Below are positions 1-12,881 of a stretch of 64,000 nucleotides of DNA, one piece after another; the stretch's first letter is position 1; each line of letters begins with the position of its first letter. The position numbers and the translations under genes are program-made. The notes beneath the pieces were generated by a model that was not told the origin of the DNA, did no database searches, and saw only the letters and a program-made list of their open reading frames with translations. Source of the stretch: Nereocystis luetkeana (lineage: Eukaryota; Sar; Phaeophyceae; Laminariales; Laminariaceae); assembly GCA_031213475.1 (NCBI GenBank), contig JARUPZ010000008.1, positions 9,801,076-9,865,075 on the forward strand, given 5' to 3'.

Positions 1-620
1 CTAACTTTGCTTGTGATGGCGTAGAAACAGTCTTGTAACGTTCTTCGTACTTTACAGCGTGGAAGCAGTGTGAAAACTACCTTCGCGTGTGATGAGCAGA
101 AATAGTTGTGTGACGTGTTCCACGCTTACACCTCCAAAGCAGCATTGAAAACAAAGTTTTGTGTGTGATGGCACAAAAATGGTCGCGTGGCTTATTTTGC
201 GCTTACAGCGTGAAAACAATGTTGTACGTACGAATACGAGTTTCGCGCGATAAAGCGTGAAACCGGACTCCTTACTCATACGTGCTGCGCGCGTGAATGC
301 GCACCAGTAGTCCCCTTACCTGCTTCGCGCATGGGAGCGTGAAAGCAGTCCTCCTTGAGGTAACCCTGTAGAACACACTTGACGAAATTCGATGTAGATG
401 TCGCCAGGTCGGTGCTGGTCCTGTGGTTGTTGGAGAACAAAAAAAATAGCTTTTCCTCCGCACTTGAAAACCGAAAAAACGTTCTTCGTAGTTCCTGTAG
501 AACTTGACGAACCGATGGAGATGTCGTTCCGTTCCTTGGTGCCGGTCGATGTGTCGACTAGAAGTCGAGGCTCATAACCTGAAGGAAGGCTCATAACGTT
601 ATTAACCTCGAGGGTCATGA
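1..620. repeat. Degenerate short repeats, no gene seen
   Basis: Variants of TTACAGCGTG(G)AAGCAGTGT and CTTCGCG recur every 50-60 bp up to about 350. CCTGTAGAAC...CTTGACGAA and GATG(T/G)AGATGTCG then occur twice (370-430 and 490-545). No convincing coding region. Confidence 0.4.
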
Positions 621-2600
621 CCTGAAGGAATAATGCATGTTGAAGCTCTGTCTTCTATGAGAAGAGATGCAGAGGCGGCACCGAAGTGTCTGTGAAGATC
701 ACTTGTGATGAAGAAAGAAGATGGTTTGAAATTGGCGCTTAATTGGCCATTATAGAAGGAATCTTGATCTCAGAGATCAAGAGGAGAAGAGGAAAGGAGA
801 AGAAGAGAGGAAAGGAAAGGAATGGAATAAGAGATGAAAGAGAAAGGGAAGAGTAATGGAAGAGTGAGCAAGGTGGGGCATGCCATCACCTGATCACGAG
901 ACAATGCCCATGCTACGGGCAGGTTTATTCTACAGCAGCCCGTCAAGGTTCCGTGAACCGTTCCTAGCAATGTCCCTGCAACGTTCTATGTAGCGTACTC
1001 GTAACGTTCTATGGAACGTTACCTGGTACCTATTGTGGTAGACTAGCTACCCTGCGTTACGATCAGTATGATAGAGACAAGTTGAATACAGTGCGTCGGC
1101 AAGAAAGAACAAACTCAAGTCTCGCCGCATATCGTATTTCTCCGCATCTATCATAAGATACTCTTAGTAAGCTCGTGTGAAGTGACTGCACATCACAATA
1201 GACATGGATGTCAACGTCCATATTATGCTGACATAGTACGCGTACTGCGATTTGTATATGCGTTGCTGCTGCCGTCGTTGGTGTTTTGTTTTTACTACAA
1301 CCAAGTGTTTTTCCCTAACAGTTGCCGTTGTTGTTCACAGCCTGCGTTTGTTTCTTATCACACCGAGACAGTTGTCTATACCGCCGCTTCTGCTGTTGTT
1401 GTTCAGACATGATTTCAGACAGGCGTTGAGTACACTAACACGTTCGCATGATTTTTGCTGCTGCTCCTTCTTGCTTATGAGTTTGTTTTTTTGCGCATAG
1501 GATAGACGTCTACTCCAACTATTCGTTTATGATACCGTTACTGGCTCTACAACTACTACTACTACTACTAGTACTACTACTACTACTACTTGCATTTGCC
1601 GCCGCCATTGGCGTTGTTGTTGTTGTTGTTCTCCCATTATTCCTGTTTACCTTTCATTTTTTCTTCCTGCACAGCGCATGCCAACGCCCATTTTTGGAAC
1701 TGCCTTAAGGACGTCGTCTTGGGCTGCCCCTCGGACTCTGCCGTCGCCGTCTCTGCCGCGAAACAAGACGTCAGGGTTCGCCAACATCATTCATCGCATC
1801 CCATTCCTAATTACCTTTCGTGCTTCCCGCCTCTACAGCGCACGCCAGCACGTATTTTCTGAACTGTTTTTCAAATTATTGTTCAATTTAACTCATACCA
1901 ACTGAAATCTTTGTGTTCAACACGTCTTCGTACATGTCTCTTTTGTGCTGTCGTGTCTACTGCAAAGGAACTATTAATATCAACGACAACGAGATCTTGA
2001 TCGGCCTGCGCAAGGCCTGCACTTCTGCTCCAAGCGCTCCAGGAAGCTCTTCATCGCCCACGTCGAGCAAGTTCAGGGCGGACGTCATGCGAAGTTCGGC
2101 GAATAAGCTCGGGTGGAACTGGAGAAAAGCGCCGCCAAGCGGGAAGACTGCGTCGGTCGATCTCCTCGGTTCGGGCTCGGAATAGATCTTTGTACTTTTT
2201 GAGTCTATTCTCGTGTCTATCACGATCTTCCGGTAGAGCACCATGCACAGTTGATCTGCCTTTCGTCTGCGCGGGGGGTCTGAATAGAGAGGTGTTCACG
2301 GGCGTTTCGTTGCAGCGTGCGCCTGCGTCCATAATTTTTTAATACTCCCAGCAAACATCCGTTGTGCGTGTGCTTGCACACGTCTGCCAGCGGGCGCTTT
2401 GAGTTCAAGCGTGGCGAGCGGGCTAGTTCATTTTTGTTGGGTGGGGGTTTCTTCCCTTACGGAAAGTGTCAGTTTTTGCATCGCCTTCATCAAGCTGGTC
2501 CCTTGGCGAGTGCCAAGGTCTAACTGACTTTTCTGCATCTTCTTTGGGTACTGTGGACAGCGAAGGATCCTGATTTTTTCGATGTACCTTGGGTGTTCGC
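620..2600. other. No gene recognised
   Basis: Contains a CTA/ACT trinucleotide tract (1551-1590) and TTG-rich stretches. Overlapping open frames on both strands at 1913-2408 are under 100 codons and match no family I know. I cannot exclude an unrecognised exon there. Confidence 0.4.
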
Positions 2601-2619
2601 CAGGGCGCTGATTCCGTCG

Positions 2620-2866
2620 TTAGGCTCATTCTTATCGGAGAGCGTTTTTCACAAATTTTCCAAAGCTTCGAAATAATTGAAGATATGTATCGATATAAGG
2701 AGGCGTTCTGACACTATTCGGGAAATTCTCCAGAAGCAAAAATATCAAGTTCGTCAACATTCCAATATTTGGAACAAAAAAAGAGGAAAATGTGGAAGTT
2801 TGAAAAATTGCGCGAAAAAAATGTCGAAAATTTGGGAAAAAAACTCTCCGATAAGGATGAGCCTTA
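2620..2866. mobile_element. MITE family D copy 1
   Basis: Inverted ends GGCTCATTCTTATCGGAGAG ... CTCTCCGATAAGGATGAGCC, about 245 bp, flanked by TTA/TTA that would fit a TA target duplication. A/T-rich interior. Confidence 0.8.
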
Positions 2867-3248
2867 GTATTAATAGTGGCATTCGCGTTTGCAAGGGAAT
2901 GTCTGCTACTCCTCCGTCGCTTCGAGTTTTTTGCGTTTCACGCCGGCCCTGGGCCCACACTGCTCGGCTTCGTTAAAGACGTTTTTCCTTGAGCAAGTAC
3001 TGTCGTTGTTGGTTTGGGCGTCCACCAAAGGTTTCGTTCGTTGTCGAACCATTAGGTAGGTGTCGCAGGGCATGTGTCTACGGTTGCTCCGGTTCGTTGA
3101 AGAAGTGCATACTGTGTCGTAGTTGCATATCACGCTCATGTCGCCTTCATATCTAATAACAGCAGTAATACATAATTTTTACCTGCTTTTTGGTCATTTG
3201 AACTGCCCTCTTGTGTCACCCTCATCTGCACTCCACTACTAATTTCCC

Positions 3249-3324
3249 TTATAATGAGGCGAGCGAGCGAAGCGAGCCTTTTTTTACTTGGTTTTTAACC
3301 AAGGAAAAAAAAGCCTCTTCATAA
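3249..3324. repeat. Short perfect-stem foldback
   Basis: TTATAATGAGGC at 3249-3260 is mirrored by GCCTCTTCATAA at 3313-3324. Inside, GCCTTTTTTTACTTGGTT (3276-3293) pairs with AACCAAGGAAAAAAAAGCC (3297-3315). It contains the GCGAGCGAAGCGAGC type of motif. Confidence 0.65.
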
Positions 3325-3548
3325 CGGCTCGGGTACGAGGGTAGGGTGCCTGTTTTGATTTTTTCTCTATGGATGTGTGTGTGAGTTGGTGTGAGGATTC
3401 AACATTGTTTTGGTCCACCTTTCACCACCGCGCTCGACGCACACGCCACCAAATCTGTTGGACAAAACATGTGAGATAGATGCAGTTTTTTATTGTGCTG
3501 ATTTTCAAGCAGAAAACACTCTGCTGGACAAAACATGGCGAGTATTGT

Positions 3549-3650
3549 GTGTTCTTGACTCTTTCTACCCGTCGACATTCAGCACCACAGCAGTGTCCGT
3601 GCCGATTCCTCAATCCCTGAGAGATACAAGTTCTGTGGTCACAGCAGTGC
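3549..3650 (+). repeat. Family C copy
   Basis: CTACCCGTCGACATTCAGCA, CAGTGTCCGTGCCGATTCCT and ATACAAGTTCTGTGGTCACA match 27752-27860 nearly base for base. Two direct repeats of CTG(T/C)TGGACAAAACATG lie just upstream (about 3456 and 3521). Confidence 0.65.
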
Positions 3651-4370
3651 AGATTTCGTCTTCAAATTATTATGTCGGATTTCGAGGTGGAAACCAGGAT
3701 GCACACGACCAAATCCAGTACGTTTTCATGAAATAAAGAGCCAGGACAGGCCAAGAACATTTATTTACGAAAATTATTGAGATGCACCCACGACGGCGTA
3801 TAGTAGTACAGTAGTACGTACCAGGTACGTGGTAGATATTCCTTCGTGTTCGTTCGTTCAGCACAATACAAAATACCAGGTAATCCGTATGCGCCCAGCA
3901 TGATGCATCGCAAATATGACTACTGCAGGTATTACCGAGGTCGCGCCTCATTACCACCAATTAATTACTGGTAATGAATATTTGGTTGTCAACAGGTACA
4001 TTAAAGCTCTTGCCCCAATTGCAGCACAACACTGCAATTATTGGTGGAACAGTTCAAACCTACCCACCGAATACGCATCCCGGCAAGAGTCTTCTTTCAC
4101 ACGCTACTCTAATGCCACTCCGAAGGGAGAACTTGTATAAATATATATATATACAAGGGCTCCGCATGTGCTCCTGCCGGCACCCATGCTCCGGATAGGG
4201 AAATATACCTCAGTGCCAAGTCGTGATTACTTTTAAGCAAGTTGACATAAATTTCCCATTCGATCTAGTTACGAACAGGATCAGGCCAATGCCAAGTGGT
4301 GCAGGAAAAAGGAAAGGCCGAGTGCCAGTTCTCGGTTTCGGACCAGTCTCAATCGCTAGAACACGGGTCG

Positions 4371-4628
4371 ATTTTAACGATGGCTGTTTTTCAGGTTTGT
4401 TTCAGTATTTTCTCGAAATTTCGGTATTTATTTATTTGCCGATTTTTTCCTGGAGTAAAAAACCGAAATTTCGGGAAAATACTAAAACAAACTGAAAAAA
4501 TTCCTCGTTAAGATTGATTTTTATCTTATTTCAGTATTTTCACGAAATTTCGGTATTTATTTGTCGGTACCGAATTTTCGGGTAAATAATACAGAATAAA
4601 AATGAAAAACACTCCTCGTTATGATTGC
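4371..4628. mobile_element. Two adjacent foldback elements (family E)
   Basis: First copy about 4371-4514: TTTTAACGATGGCTG/TTTTTCAG and TCGAAATTTCGG in the left arm mirrored by CCGAAATTTCGG and CTGAAAAAATTCCTCGTTAA. Second copy about 4515-4628 repeats TTTCAGTATTTTC, CGAAATTTCGGTATTTATTT and ACTCCTCGTTATGATT. Both can form hairpins. Confidence 0.75.
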
Positions 4629-5039
4629 TTATAGGCTAACTCATAAAGCAATTTTTGGGACACTATTACGACTGTCTTTTTGAGCTATCCTGGGACTCTG
4701 AAGCACAAAAATCAGAACCGCGTCTATCATTATGAGCCAGGATAGCGTCGAAACTTTGAAATTCAGTTGCTGCTGGAGGGGGCAGAAATCAGCTCAGTTC
4801 TGATAGATGTCTCATATTTCTCAGAAGAACTGAGATTATATTGATATTTGGTTACGATAGTATTGCTGCCCTTTACCTGCCCAGTTGCCAAGTACCCAAT
4901 ACCTACGCCGATATCACACCTAGGTCCTATCTACGGCGAGCTGTACCTACTTTCAACGGCGCTTCTGCAGAAGAGATGACCTCTCCCGCACATGAAAGCG
5001 ATAGCACCAGCGGCACAACACCAACAATAATAGCAGCAA

Positions 5040-5260
5040 CAGCAGCAGCAGCAGCACTAGCACCAGCACCAGCACCATCAGCATCAGCATCACCCGCACC
5101 AGCAACACCAGCACCAGCGCCAGCACCAGGACCAGAAGAAGAAGTAGCAGGCATGGATGCTGCTGCGGTCAGTTTCTATAGCTACTGCTGTGCAGACCCG
5201 GCAGTACCACCAGTAGTAGTAGTAGTAGTAGTAGCAGCACAACAGCAGCAGCGGTACGTA
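5040..5260. repeat. Low-complexity AGC/CAGCAC and GTA tracts
   Basis: AGCAGCAGCAGCAG, CACCAGCACCAGCACC and AGTAGTAGTAGTAG. A 170-codon open frame (4841-5353, +) crosses it, but its middle is an Ala/Pro run from the repeat and its ends show no family. I do not call it a gene. Confidence 0.7.
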
Positions 5261-5565
5261 CGGCATCGCAGCAGACAACAACTTGCAGTATACGCCCAAA
5301 TTACTTGGAGAAAATGGGACGTACTGTACGCGCCTTGCCGCAGTCAATCCTGAGAACAGGCAGTAATCGAGATACCTTGTGTATGCGAAGTATCGATCAC
5401 CTAATACCTGATACATGATATCAATCGGCAATCATACAGAACAACCGAAACGTACTGCTGACATGGGCCGTATTCTCAGAGGGAATACGAGTAGAGGGTA
5501 CCCCGTGCATGAAGCACGTAGTGAAGATCGTTGTCTGGGACAAAGAGAGACGTCTTGAACTAATG

Positions 5566-5795
5566 CCGCTCATTCTTATCGGAGAGCGTTTTTGCCAATA
5601 TTTCGAAAGTTTCAAAATGATTGAAGATATATATGTAATATCATCAATATACGGAGGCGTTCTGTCTCTACTTGTGTACTTCCCCAGAAGCAAAAAAAAT
5701 AAGGTCGTAAATTTCACATATTTTTATATTACAAAATCGGGAAATGAAAAATTGCGCGAAACAAATGTGGCCCTCCGATAACAATACGATTGACC
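5566..5795. mobile_element. MITE family D copy 2 (degenerate right end)
   Basis: The left end CTCATTCTTATCGGAGAGCG and interior landmarks (ATTGAAGATAT, GGAGGCGTTCTG, CCAGAAGCAAAAA, AATTGCGCGAAA) match 2620-2866. The right end is reduced to CCTCCGATAACAATACG. Confidence 0.75.
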
Positions 5796-6769
5796 TTATT
5801 TATATACCCTAAAAAAAATACCTGGTACGTGAAATTAAAAACAAGAAATTTTACCACGATGAAAAAAACTCACAAGGGTTACTTTTACAGCCTGTTTTTT
5901 TGCGTTGTAGGGATGAACAGCTGCGAACAGAGCGCACCAGCCCATCCCCATCTCCATGCATATATATCCCAACTCCCTACCTTGGCATCCCTCATCTGGG
6001 TCGCTGATAGCAATCTACAGCGGAAGCATTGTGCCGCGAGGACAATGTGCCGCTTCTACGTGGGGCCGGCCGGCACTACAGAAGGTATACTGCTTTCTGT
6101 TCGTGTGTTACCCGTCTACAGCTATGCGCTGATCGCCTGTTGAGTTTATGGTCGACGAGGGGGAACATGTCCTCGCGTGCACGCAGCATGGGGCATGCAA
6201 CCACACCAACAGCGAGCGCTAGACATTCCCTTCGCACTCGCACCCCGCATAGCCGAGACCATCGCCAAGGCCATGGAGAGCCGTAGCATGCCGGACTGGA
6301 GGTGTGGGGGGGTGGCGTTGGGCCGGTGAGGGCGACCGGGAGCAACAACTCCCTTGTGCGTCTCGCTAAAAGATTTGGCTCGTTGGGACGCTCTCGAGGG
6401 GTGAGAAAGCTGCTGCTGTTGTTAGAAGTTCGAGCGGGGTTGAGGAGGCAGATCTAAAGGACGACGATGATGAGCCGGGGGGGGGGATAACGCAGGCGGC
6501 GGTACCGCAGCAGGTTATGCTTGAGGTTGTATGTACCGGGGCATTCGAAGCATACGGCGTTCTTTTGATGTACGAAGCTACATGCACGGAGGATCGCTGC
6601 CTATGATTTTGCGTTTTTGCGCATACTGCTGTAAGCTGACCAGATGCGAGTGTTTTACACCAGGTACTCGTTAGTAGTGGGATGTACCGTAGTACCAGTA
6701 CTCATTTCACGCATGGCCGTAGTCGGGGCGGGGGTGGTTCAAAGCCGATTTTGACCCGAATTTGTTTTC

Positions 6770-6975
6770 TTCTGTACGAAACCTCTGAAGCAACGCACGC
6801 TGATACGCCGACCGTTGAGCGCGATTTCAGTGCTTGCGGTATCCTCCTCGTTCCAAGCCGGAGTCGCATTGACACGTACTGGGCGGGGATGATGATGTTC
6901 CTCAAGGCCAACTTCGGGCACAACCCCGATTACGGGGCCATCCCTATGATCGCTGCGAAGGATATTCAGGCATGA
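6770..6975 (+). pseudogene. hAT-family transposase C-terminal remnant
   Basis: The frame ending with TGA at 6973-6975 reads TPTVERDFSACGILLVPSRS and then MMMFLKANFGHNPDYG. This fits the hAT C-terminal dimerisation signature (T--ERxFSxxG-----R-R ... FLK-N). Nothing recognisable as the RNase-H-like core or BED finger was found upstream at 6000-6750, where all frames have stops. I read it as a truncated transposase relic. Confidence 0.6.
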
Positions 6976-7499
6976 CTCTCGGCGCGGTTCACCGGGAAGG
7001 ACGCCGACTTGGTGGCGGCTGAAGCCGCCTTTGACACGGTGAACAATCCTGCGGCATCAACTACTCAAGCCATGGGCATGGATGAGGGCCGATGAAGTCT
7101 GGGTGGGGGGGAGCAGCTGTTCTCGCTGCAGCTTCTCGGTAGATTAGTATTAGCCTGTTAGTATTCGACAACCTAGGTGGTGGGACTCAACACCGCTGTG
7201 TGTAATATTATATCACTTAGTACCAAATAAATGGATTTTTTTTCCGGAATAGTTCACTTTTCTCGGTCGGCCGCGGGTCTTTCCTCGTGCTTCCTGCTGC
7301 GGGGCCCGCAGGGGGGCGGCGTGGACAGGACGGTACAAGCGCTGGCTCCGGCCGGGCTCCGTGGCCCATGCTCCACATGGTCAAAGTCACGTGACCCAGC
7401 AAGCAACTCAGGGGATGGGGTCCCACTTCCGAAAAGCCATCCAGAAGCTTAAACTCCTACCCGGATCTTCGTATTTTCAGCTGCAAAGATTTCGTTTTT

Positions 7500-7907
7500 C
7501 TCGCTTTTTGGTGCAACTGCAACTACAGCACACAGCAGTGCTGCTCGAGTTCGCAACAGCAACAACAGGCGTACGAGTGCTGCTAGAGTCGAGTGTTGCT
7601 CCAGTGCCGCTGGGTGCTGCTGCTGCTGCTGCTGCTGCTGCGGAGTGCTCGTGTGCCCGTCGCTGCTTGGCCACACATGACAACACGTTGTATCCACAAC
7701 GTAAATGGGATTGTTCTTTTAGTATGTCGGTGCGATTTCATCTTTTATCGGATCTTCGTATTAATACCATGTACCAGGTACCATGTATTGCGTTGCGTGT
7801 AATAATGCCGAGCTCAATCATGCTCGAACAGTACGCAGCAGCAAAACAACAGCAACAACAGGCGTACGAGTGCTGCTCTTGTCGAGTGTTGCTCCAGGGC
7901 CGCGGGG

Positions 7908-7942
<35 letters not shown>

Positions 7943-8705
7943 AGTGCCCGTGTGCCCGTGACTGCTTGGCCACGCCGTGCTCGTGTTTGTCTCGTGCTCG
8001 TTGCGCTTGAGCAGTCGAATGATCGTGGCCCGGGGTCCTTTTTTTGCGATGCCATTGGCTTGACACCTACTCATGTTCGTGCGCTCGAGTCCTGCTCGAG
8101 CAGTGCGCCGCGGTACAAGAACAGCAACAACAGGCGTACGAGTGCTGCTCGAATCGAGTGTTGCTGCTGCTGCTGCTGAGTGCTCGTGTGCTCGTTACTG
8201 CTTGGCCACAATGACATGACAACACGATGTATCCACAACGTACATGGGATTTTTTTTTCAGCATCTAAGTGCGATTCATCAATTATTTATCGGATCTTCG
8301 CCTTAAACCACGTATTGCGTTGCGTGTAATAATGTGGAGCTCATGCTCGAGCAGTAGGCAGCAGCAAAACAACAGCAACAACAGGCGTACGAGTGCTGCT
8401 CTAGTCGAGTGTTGCTCTAGGGCCGCTGGGTGGTGGTGCTGCTGCTGCTGCTGAGTGCTCATGTGCCCGTGAGTGCTTGGCCACGTCGTGCTCGTGTTTG
8501 TCTCGTGCTCGTTGCGCTTGAGCAATCGAGAGATCGTGGTGACGTGTCTTTGTTTTGGCGTTGCAATATGCTTGATACCTACGCATGCTCGTGCGCTGGA
8601 GTCCTGCTCGAGCAGTACGCAGCAGTACAAGAACAGCAACAACAGGCGTACGCGTGCTGCTCGAATCGAGTGTTGCGCTAGTGCTGCTGAATGTTGTTGT
8701 TGTTG

Positions 8706-8737
<32 letters not shown>

Positions 8738-8890
8738 TTCTCTGCTTGGCCACAAGACGCGAAAACACGCTGTATCCACCACGGTGCCAACGCGTCGGCC
8801 GGTGACCCGTCCCTCACTACCGACACATACCATACACGTTGCGAGACATCATCTACTGCTGTATGCCCTAACGACGCTGTGACAGTGCAC
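7500..8890. repeat. Composite tandem repeat with CTG/CAG expansions
   Basis: About five degenerate units share GCAGCAAAACAACAGCAACA, GGCGTACGAGTGCTGCTC, a (CTG)n run, GAGTGCTCGTGTGCCCGT and GCTTGGCCAC, then a spacer with ATCGGATCTTCG. CTG runs lie near 7612-7642, 7908-7941, 8164-8179, 8436-8453 and 8694-8735. The spacer recurs alone at 9030-9110. Long open frames here are low-complexity Gln/Ala/Cys/Leu read-through in several frames, so I do not call a gene. Confidence 0.8.
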
Positions 8891-9369
8891 TAAAATGGCC
8901 GTCGACGGTGAGAAACTATGTGCCGGCGCAGGCCTGGAGGCCGGCGCCAACGCGTCGGCCCTTGGCCCGTCCCTCACGAACGATACATACCATCAATGCC
9001 GCAGTACACAATGAACGACGTATGGTAGTGTTTTTCTAGGTATCTCGGTGCGAAGAATCTTTTGTCGGATCTTCTAACCACGTATAGCGTTGTGTGATAT
9101 ATTGTAGCCGAGTGTTTACTGCCCTTTTTGTACAATGTGCGCGTGCCACGCGGTTTGCTTAATATTCTGCTAACACTCCTGTTGTTGCTGCCGCTAATAC
9201 TACTAGACAAAATCGCGGTGTAGCTGCTATTACTACTGCTGTTGCTGGCATAGGTTGCTGTTCCTGCTGCTACCCTTGTTTCATTTTTGCCCGTGCCACG
9301 CGCTTGCTTATATCGCCGCTCCTGTTGTTGGCATGGATAGTCATGCTGAAACAAGTGTGAAGTATCCAG

Positions 9370-10180
9370 CTTTCACAGATCCTCCGGATCATACATACAT
9401 CCTGCAGATCATACAGATCCTCCAAATCGTACAGACCGTATCCCGGTTAATATTTACAGCATTCAGATCACACAGATTCCGCCCAGGTAGATTATACAGA
9501 TCCTGCAGATTATTCAGATCCTGCAGATCAATGCCACCCACCGATAAACATGTTATGTGCAGATCATGCAGATCGTGCGAACCCTATCTCGCTAAAGATA
9601 TACAGATCGGCAGGTCGGACAGATCCCATTCCGGTCAAACTGTACTGATTGTACAGCTCACACATGTTTTACTCAGATGCACACATCTAGGAAAATTGTA
9701 ATCAGACAGATCCCCTCCCGGTTAAAAACATTAGCATGTCATTGAGATCAACCAGATCCCACCAGGTATAAAAGTGGAAATGATACGGAACATACCTGTC
9801 TCTCCAGGCAAACTACAAATTGGAGTCTGTAGATAATCGATCAGGCAGATCCTCCGAATCATGCACACATGGCGTTTGATTATTTCGCCCTGCACGCAAA
9901 TGCAATCATAAAGATCGAGCAGATAATCACCGCCAAAGAAAAGAGTGATACATATACATTATGCAGACCCTGCAGATCGTACAGATTCGGGTCATGCGGA
10001 CCCACCCACGCAAAGCTATTCATCAGCTAGTTCATCACGGCACATGTATGTTCGATTAGGGCTAGGGTTAGGTTTATTATGCAGATCGTGCAGACCCCAC
10101 CCAGCAGAGGTGTTCAGATCATCAATAAGGATCGCCTATCCTATGTCGATGACACAGATCCCACCCAGGCGATAAACACC
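9370..10180. repeat. CAGATC-rich degenerate minisatellite
   Basis: Short variants of CAGATC(C/A)T(G/A)CAGATC(A/G)T and CAGATCCCACCCAGG(T/C) recur throughout, densest at 9390-9640. No coding content recognised. A TTAGGG-like tract lies inside it at 10055-10072. Confidence 0.75.
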
Positions 10181-10904
10181 TGGAAGATGCACACCCCTTC
10201 ATTTTCGGGGCTACGCTTTCCTTTAAGCAATACAGTAGTCCATGTCTCCTACCAGGTATGCGCGAAGACATGCGAGAGCATCGAAGACTAGACCACTACT
10301 CTTCGCTTTTAGCAATAGATCAGTAGCCCATGACTCAGTTTTCTCCGAGATCATTTTTACTCAAAACAGAGGTGCAAGGGTTTTACCTGCATCTCCCTTT
10401 TCAACTTGCGACACGCCCCGGATTTCATGCCACCCACATCCCGAAGGGGAACCTTGTATATTAATACATTATGAGTAGTTGTCATCGACATGGCGTTATT
10501 TTCAGTTTTTTTTGTCGGTTTTGGGAGGACGTTCGGGCTCTGTGTGTAAATACTGCAAGTACTTGCGGTAGTATCATTTAAAATAATATTACAGGGTTTT
10601 GTTCTTCTGGAACGGCATACAAGTACCTTGATTTGGGAGGTAAATCGATGACCGCGGGAGCCGTTCCCATGAAGTTGGAACGGTCCTTACCGTGAAAATA
10701 GTGAAAGACAGCTATAACAGGAATGAGCTACAATGATACGTGCATGGTATACACGCGTTAATACCGGTACAGCAGTGTGTGTCGTGTTTGCAGTACACCA
10801 ATCGCAGTATTTCGAAATCAATGCATTTTATGTACCAGTATTTGTTTAAACAGTAAATTCGTTGTTTTTTCGCTCCCTTGAGGTGGGTATTTACCAAGGT
10901 ATTG

Positions 10905-11490
10905 CCGGGAAATTCTGTAAGTTATGTAGGCCCGTGCCACAATTGGGACTTCTGTGAGGTCTGTACGCCCCGCCAATGTTCGGAACTTCTGTGAGTTCTG
11001 TACGCCCGGGCCACAATCGGAGCTTCTTTGAGTAGTGTACGCCGTTTTCGCAATAGATACCAGGAACTGCTGTGAGTTCTGGGCGACCTTCATACCCGTT
11101 CCCGGGACTTCTGTAAGTTCTCTGCGACCGAGCCACAATACCCGGGGTACGGGTACATCATTTCTATACCTGCCTAAAACTTCTATGAGTTCTGTACGCC
11201 CGTGCCGCAATACCCGGAACTTCTGTGAGTTCTGTAGGGGTTTTATGCCCGTACCCGGAACTTCTGTGAGTTCTGTACGACCTTCATACTCGTACCCGGA
11301 ACTTCTGTAGGGTCTAATCGCCCGGTTTCACAATACCCGGGGTACCGGTACAACGTTTTCATACCTGACCGGAACTTCTGTGAGTTCTGTACATCCGGGC
11401 CACAATACCTGGACCTTCAGTAAGTTCTGTAAGGGTTTCATACCGTAACCCGGAACTTCTGTAAGTTCTGTAAGACACCCATACCCTAAG
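10905..11490. repeat. Minisatellite with GGAACTTCTGTGAGTTCTGTA unit
   Basis: About a dozen degenerate units of 40-60 bp: GAACTTCTGTGAGTTCTGTA then CGCCCG(T/G)GCCACAATACCC. Spacers vary (TTTATGCCCGTACC, GACCTTCATACCCG). The repeat ends at a CCCTAA-like stretch (11486-11520). Confidence 0.85.
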
Positions 11491-12881
11491 CCTAAACCCA
11501 CAAACCCTACAGAACCTAACCTTGCAAACTTGCTTTCCGTCACGGGCTAAACTGTCTGCCTTCTGACATATTTGTTACACAGCAAGCACAAACAGGCTCT
11601 GTTCACTACCTGGAATACAGCACGGTTCTGTCACACGAGCATGGTGTTGCCTACTGTTGATGCTGTAGTTGGCGGGCGGTCAGAATGCCCTCTGCGCTGC
11701 CCGCGATGATGCCTGTTGCCGGAGTCGCACTGCTGTGTGCAACAGCCCCAACATGTTGTACGATCGCACGATCGCGCACAGCGTCAGGAGAGAGAAAGGT
11801 GTCTTGTTCCGGGATGATCATCTCGGGCCAGAAACAAACAGCTAGCCACAGCAACACAGTAGCGTGTAGACCTCCCACACGTGCCCGTGGCTGCCCACTG
11901 TGCTGCTGCTACTGGGCGGCAGGGTTGTAGTGTTGTATGCAGCTGAGGTTAAGCACTCGCTCGGCTCTGCTGCTGTATTGGATGGTCTGTTGTCTGTGCT
12001 GTGAGTTGTGTTCAGACGCAAAAAAACGTACCGGTACGTACTTAGTCTACGTGTACATAAAATACCAAAAATATTTCATTTCAGAGGTACGTACGTACAA
12101 GAGAAGGCCTCTCGTACTGAAACCAGGGAAATCATCTTATCCCCTCCTGCCGGAAAAAAACACGTTGAGCGCCCGCCACGGGCTTCAGAGTGCACGGGTC
12201 GCGCCGAGGCCTAGACCAATGTGTCCGGGCGGGTTTCCCGTGTCCGAGTACTTATTGCTTGGCCGAAAGTGCTCCTGTAAAGCGAAAAATTAGCAAAATA
12301 CGGAAAGTTGACAAACAGATGAATACAAAATATATGTACATGTGATAAACACGTAGTAATACGTACCAGGTATACACCTCGTAGCTGGAACGGCGCTCAA
12401 TCTAGTACTACGGTCATATTCGCAGTGCTGAAATATATGCTCGCTGCCAATGGTGCTTCGTCTGTTTTGTTTCGTGCTGTTTTGAATATATATGTGTCTA
12501 GTCATTGCATGCATGCATACTGGTTGCTCGTGCTTCGTTTGCCTGTTGCTCGTACTCGTCTGTCTCGCCGTTGTTCGTCATCGCGCACATGCATGTTCTT
12601 TCATAGATTACTTCATACTTTCGACCACATCTTGTCTTCAAAACCAAATGCAACCGTCAGGCGTCGATGCAAGTTAAAGGTGCCGTGCGTACTACTACAC
12701 GCATAAACTCGTGTATTGCTTGCCCGGTTAGGTGATACCGGTACCTGACAATGGTGGGCAGTATGAGCGTGCATATCCTCATCGAACGATAGATAAACCA
12801 TTCGACAAAAATGTGTATTGTGGGGAGGCAAACATGAGATTTTCAAGAACTTAATGCACGCTTGAGTACGAGTATCCTTGC

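Noticed and set aside
7361-8179. 272-codon plus-strand open frame
   Set aside because: It crosses CTG runs and yields only Leu/Ala/Cys-rich low complexity; other frames of both strands are equally open and no domain is present.
10905-11490. Possible CRISPR-like array
   Set aside because: Repeats are degenerate and spacers are themselves repetitive; the context is eukaryotic. A minisatellite explains it.
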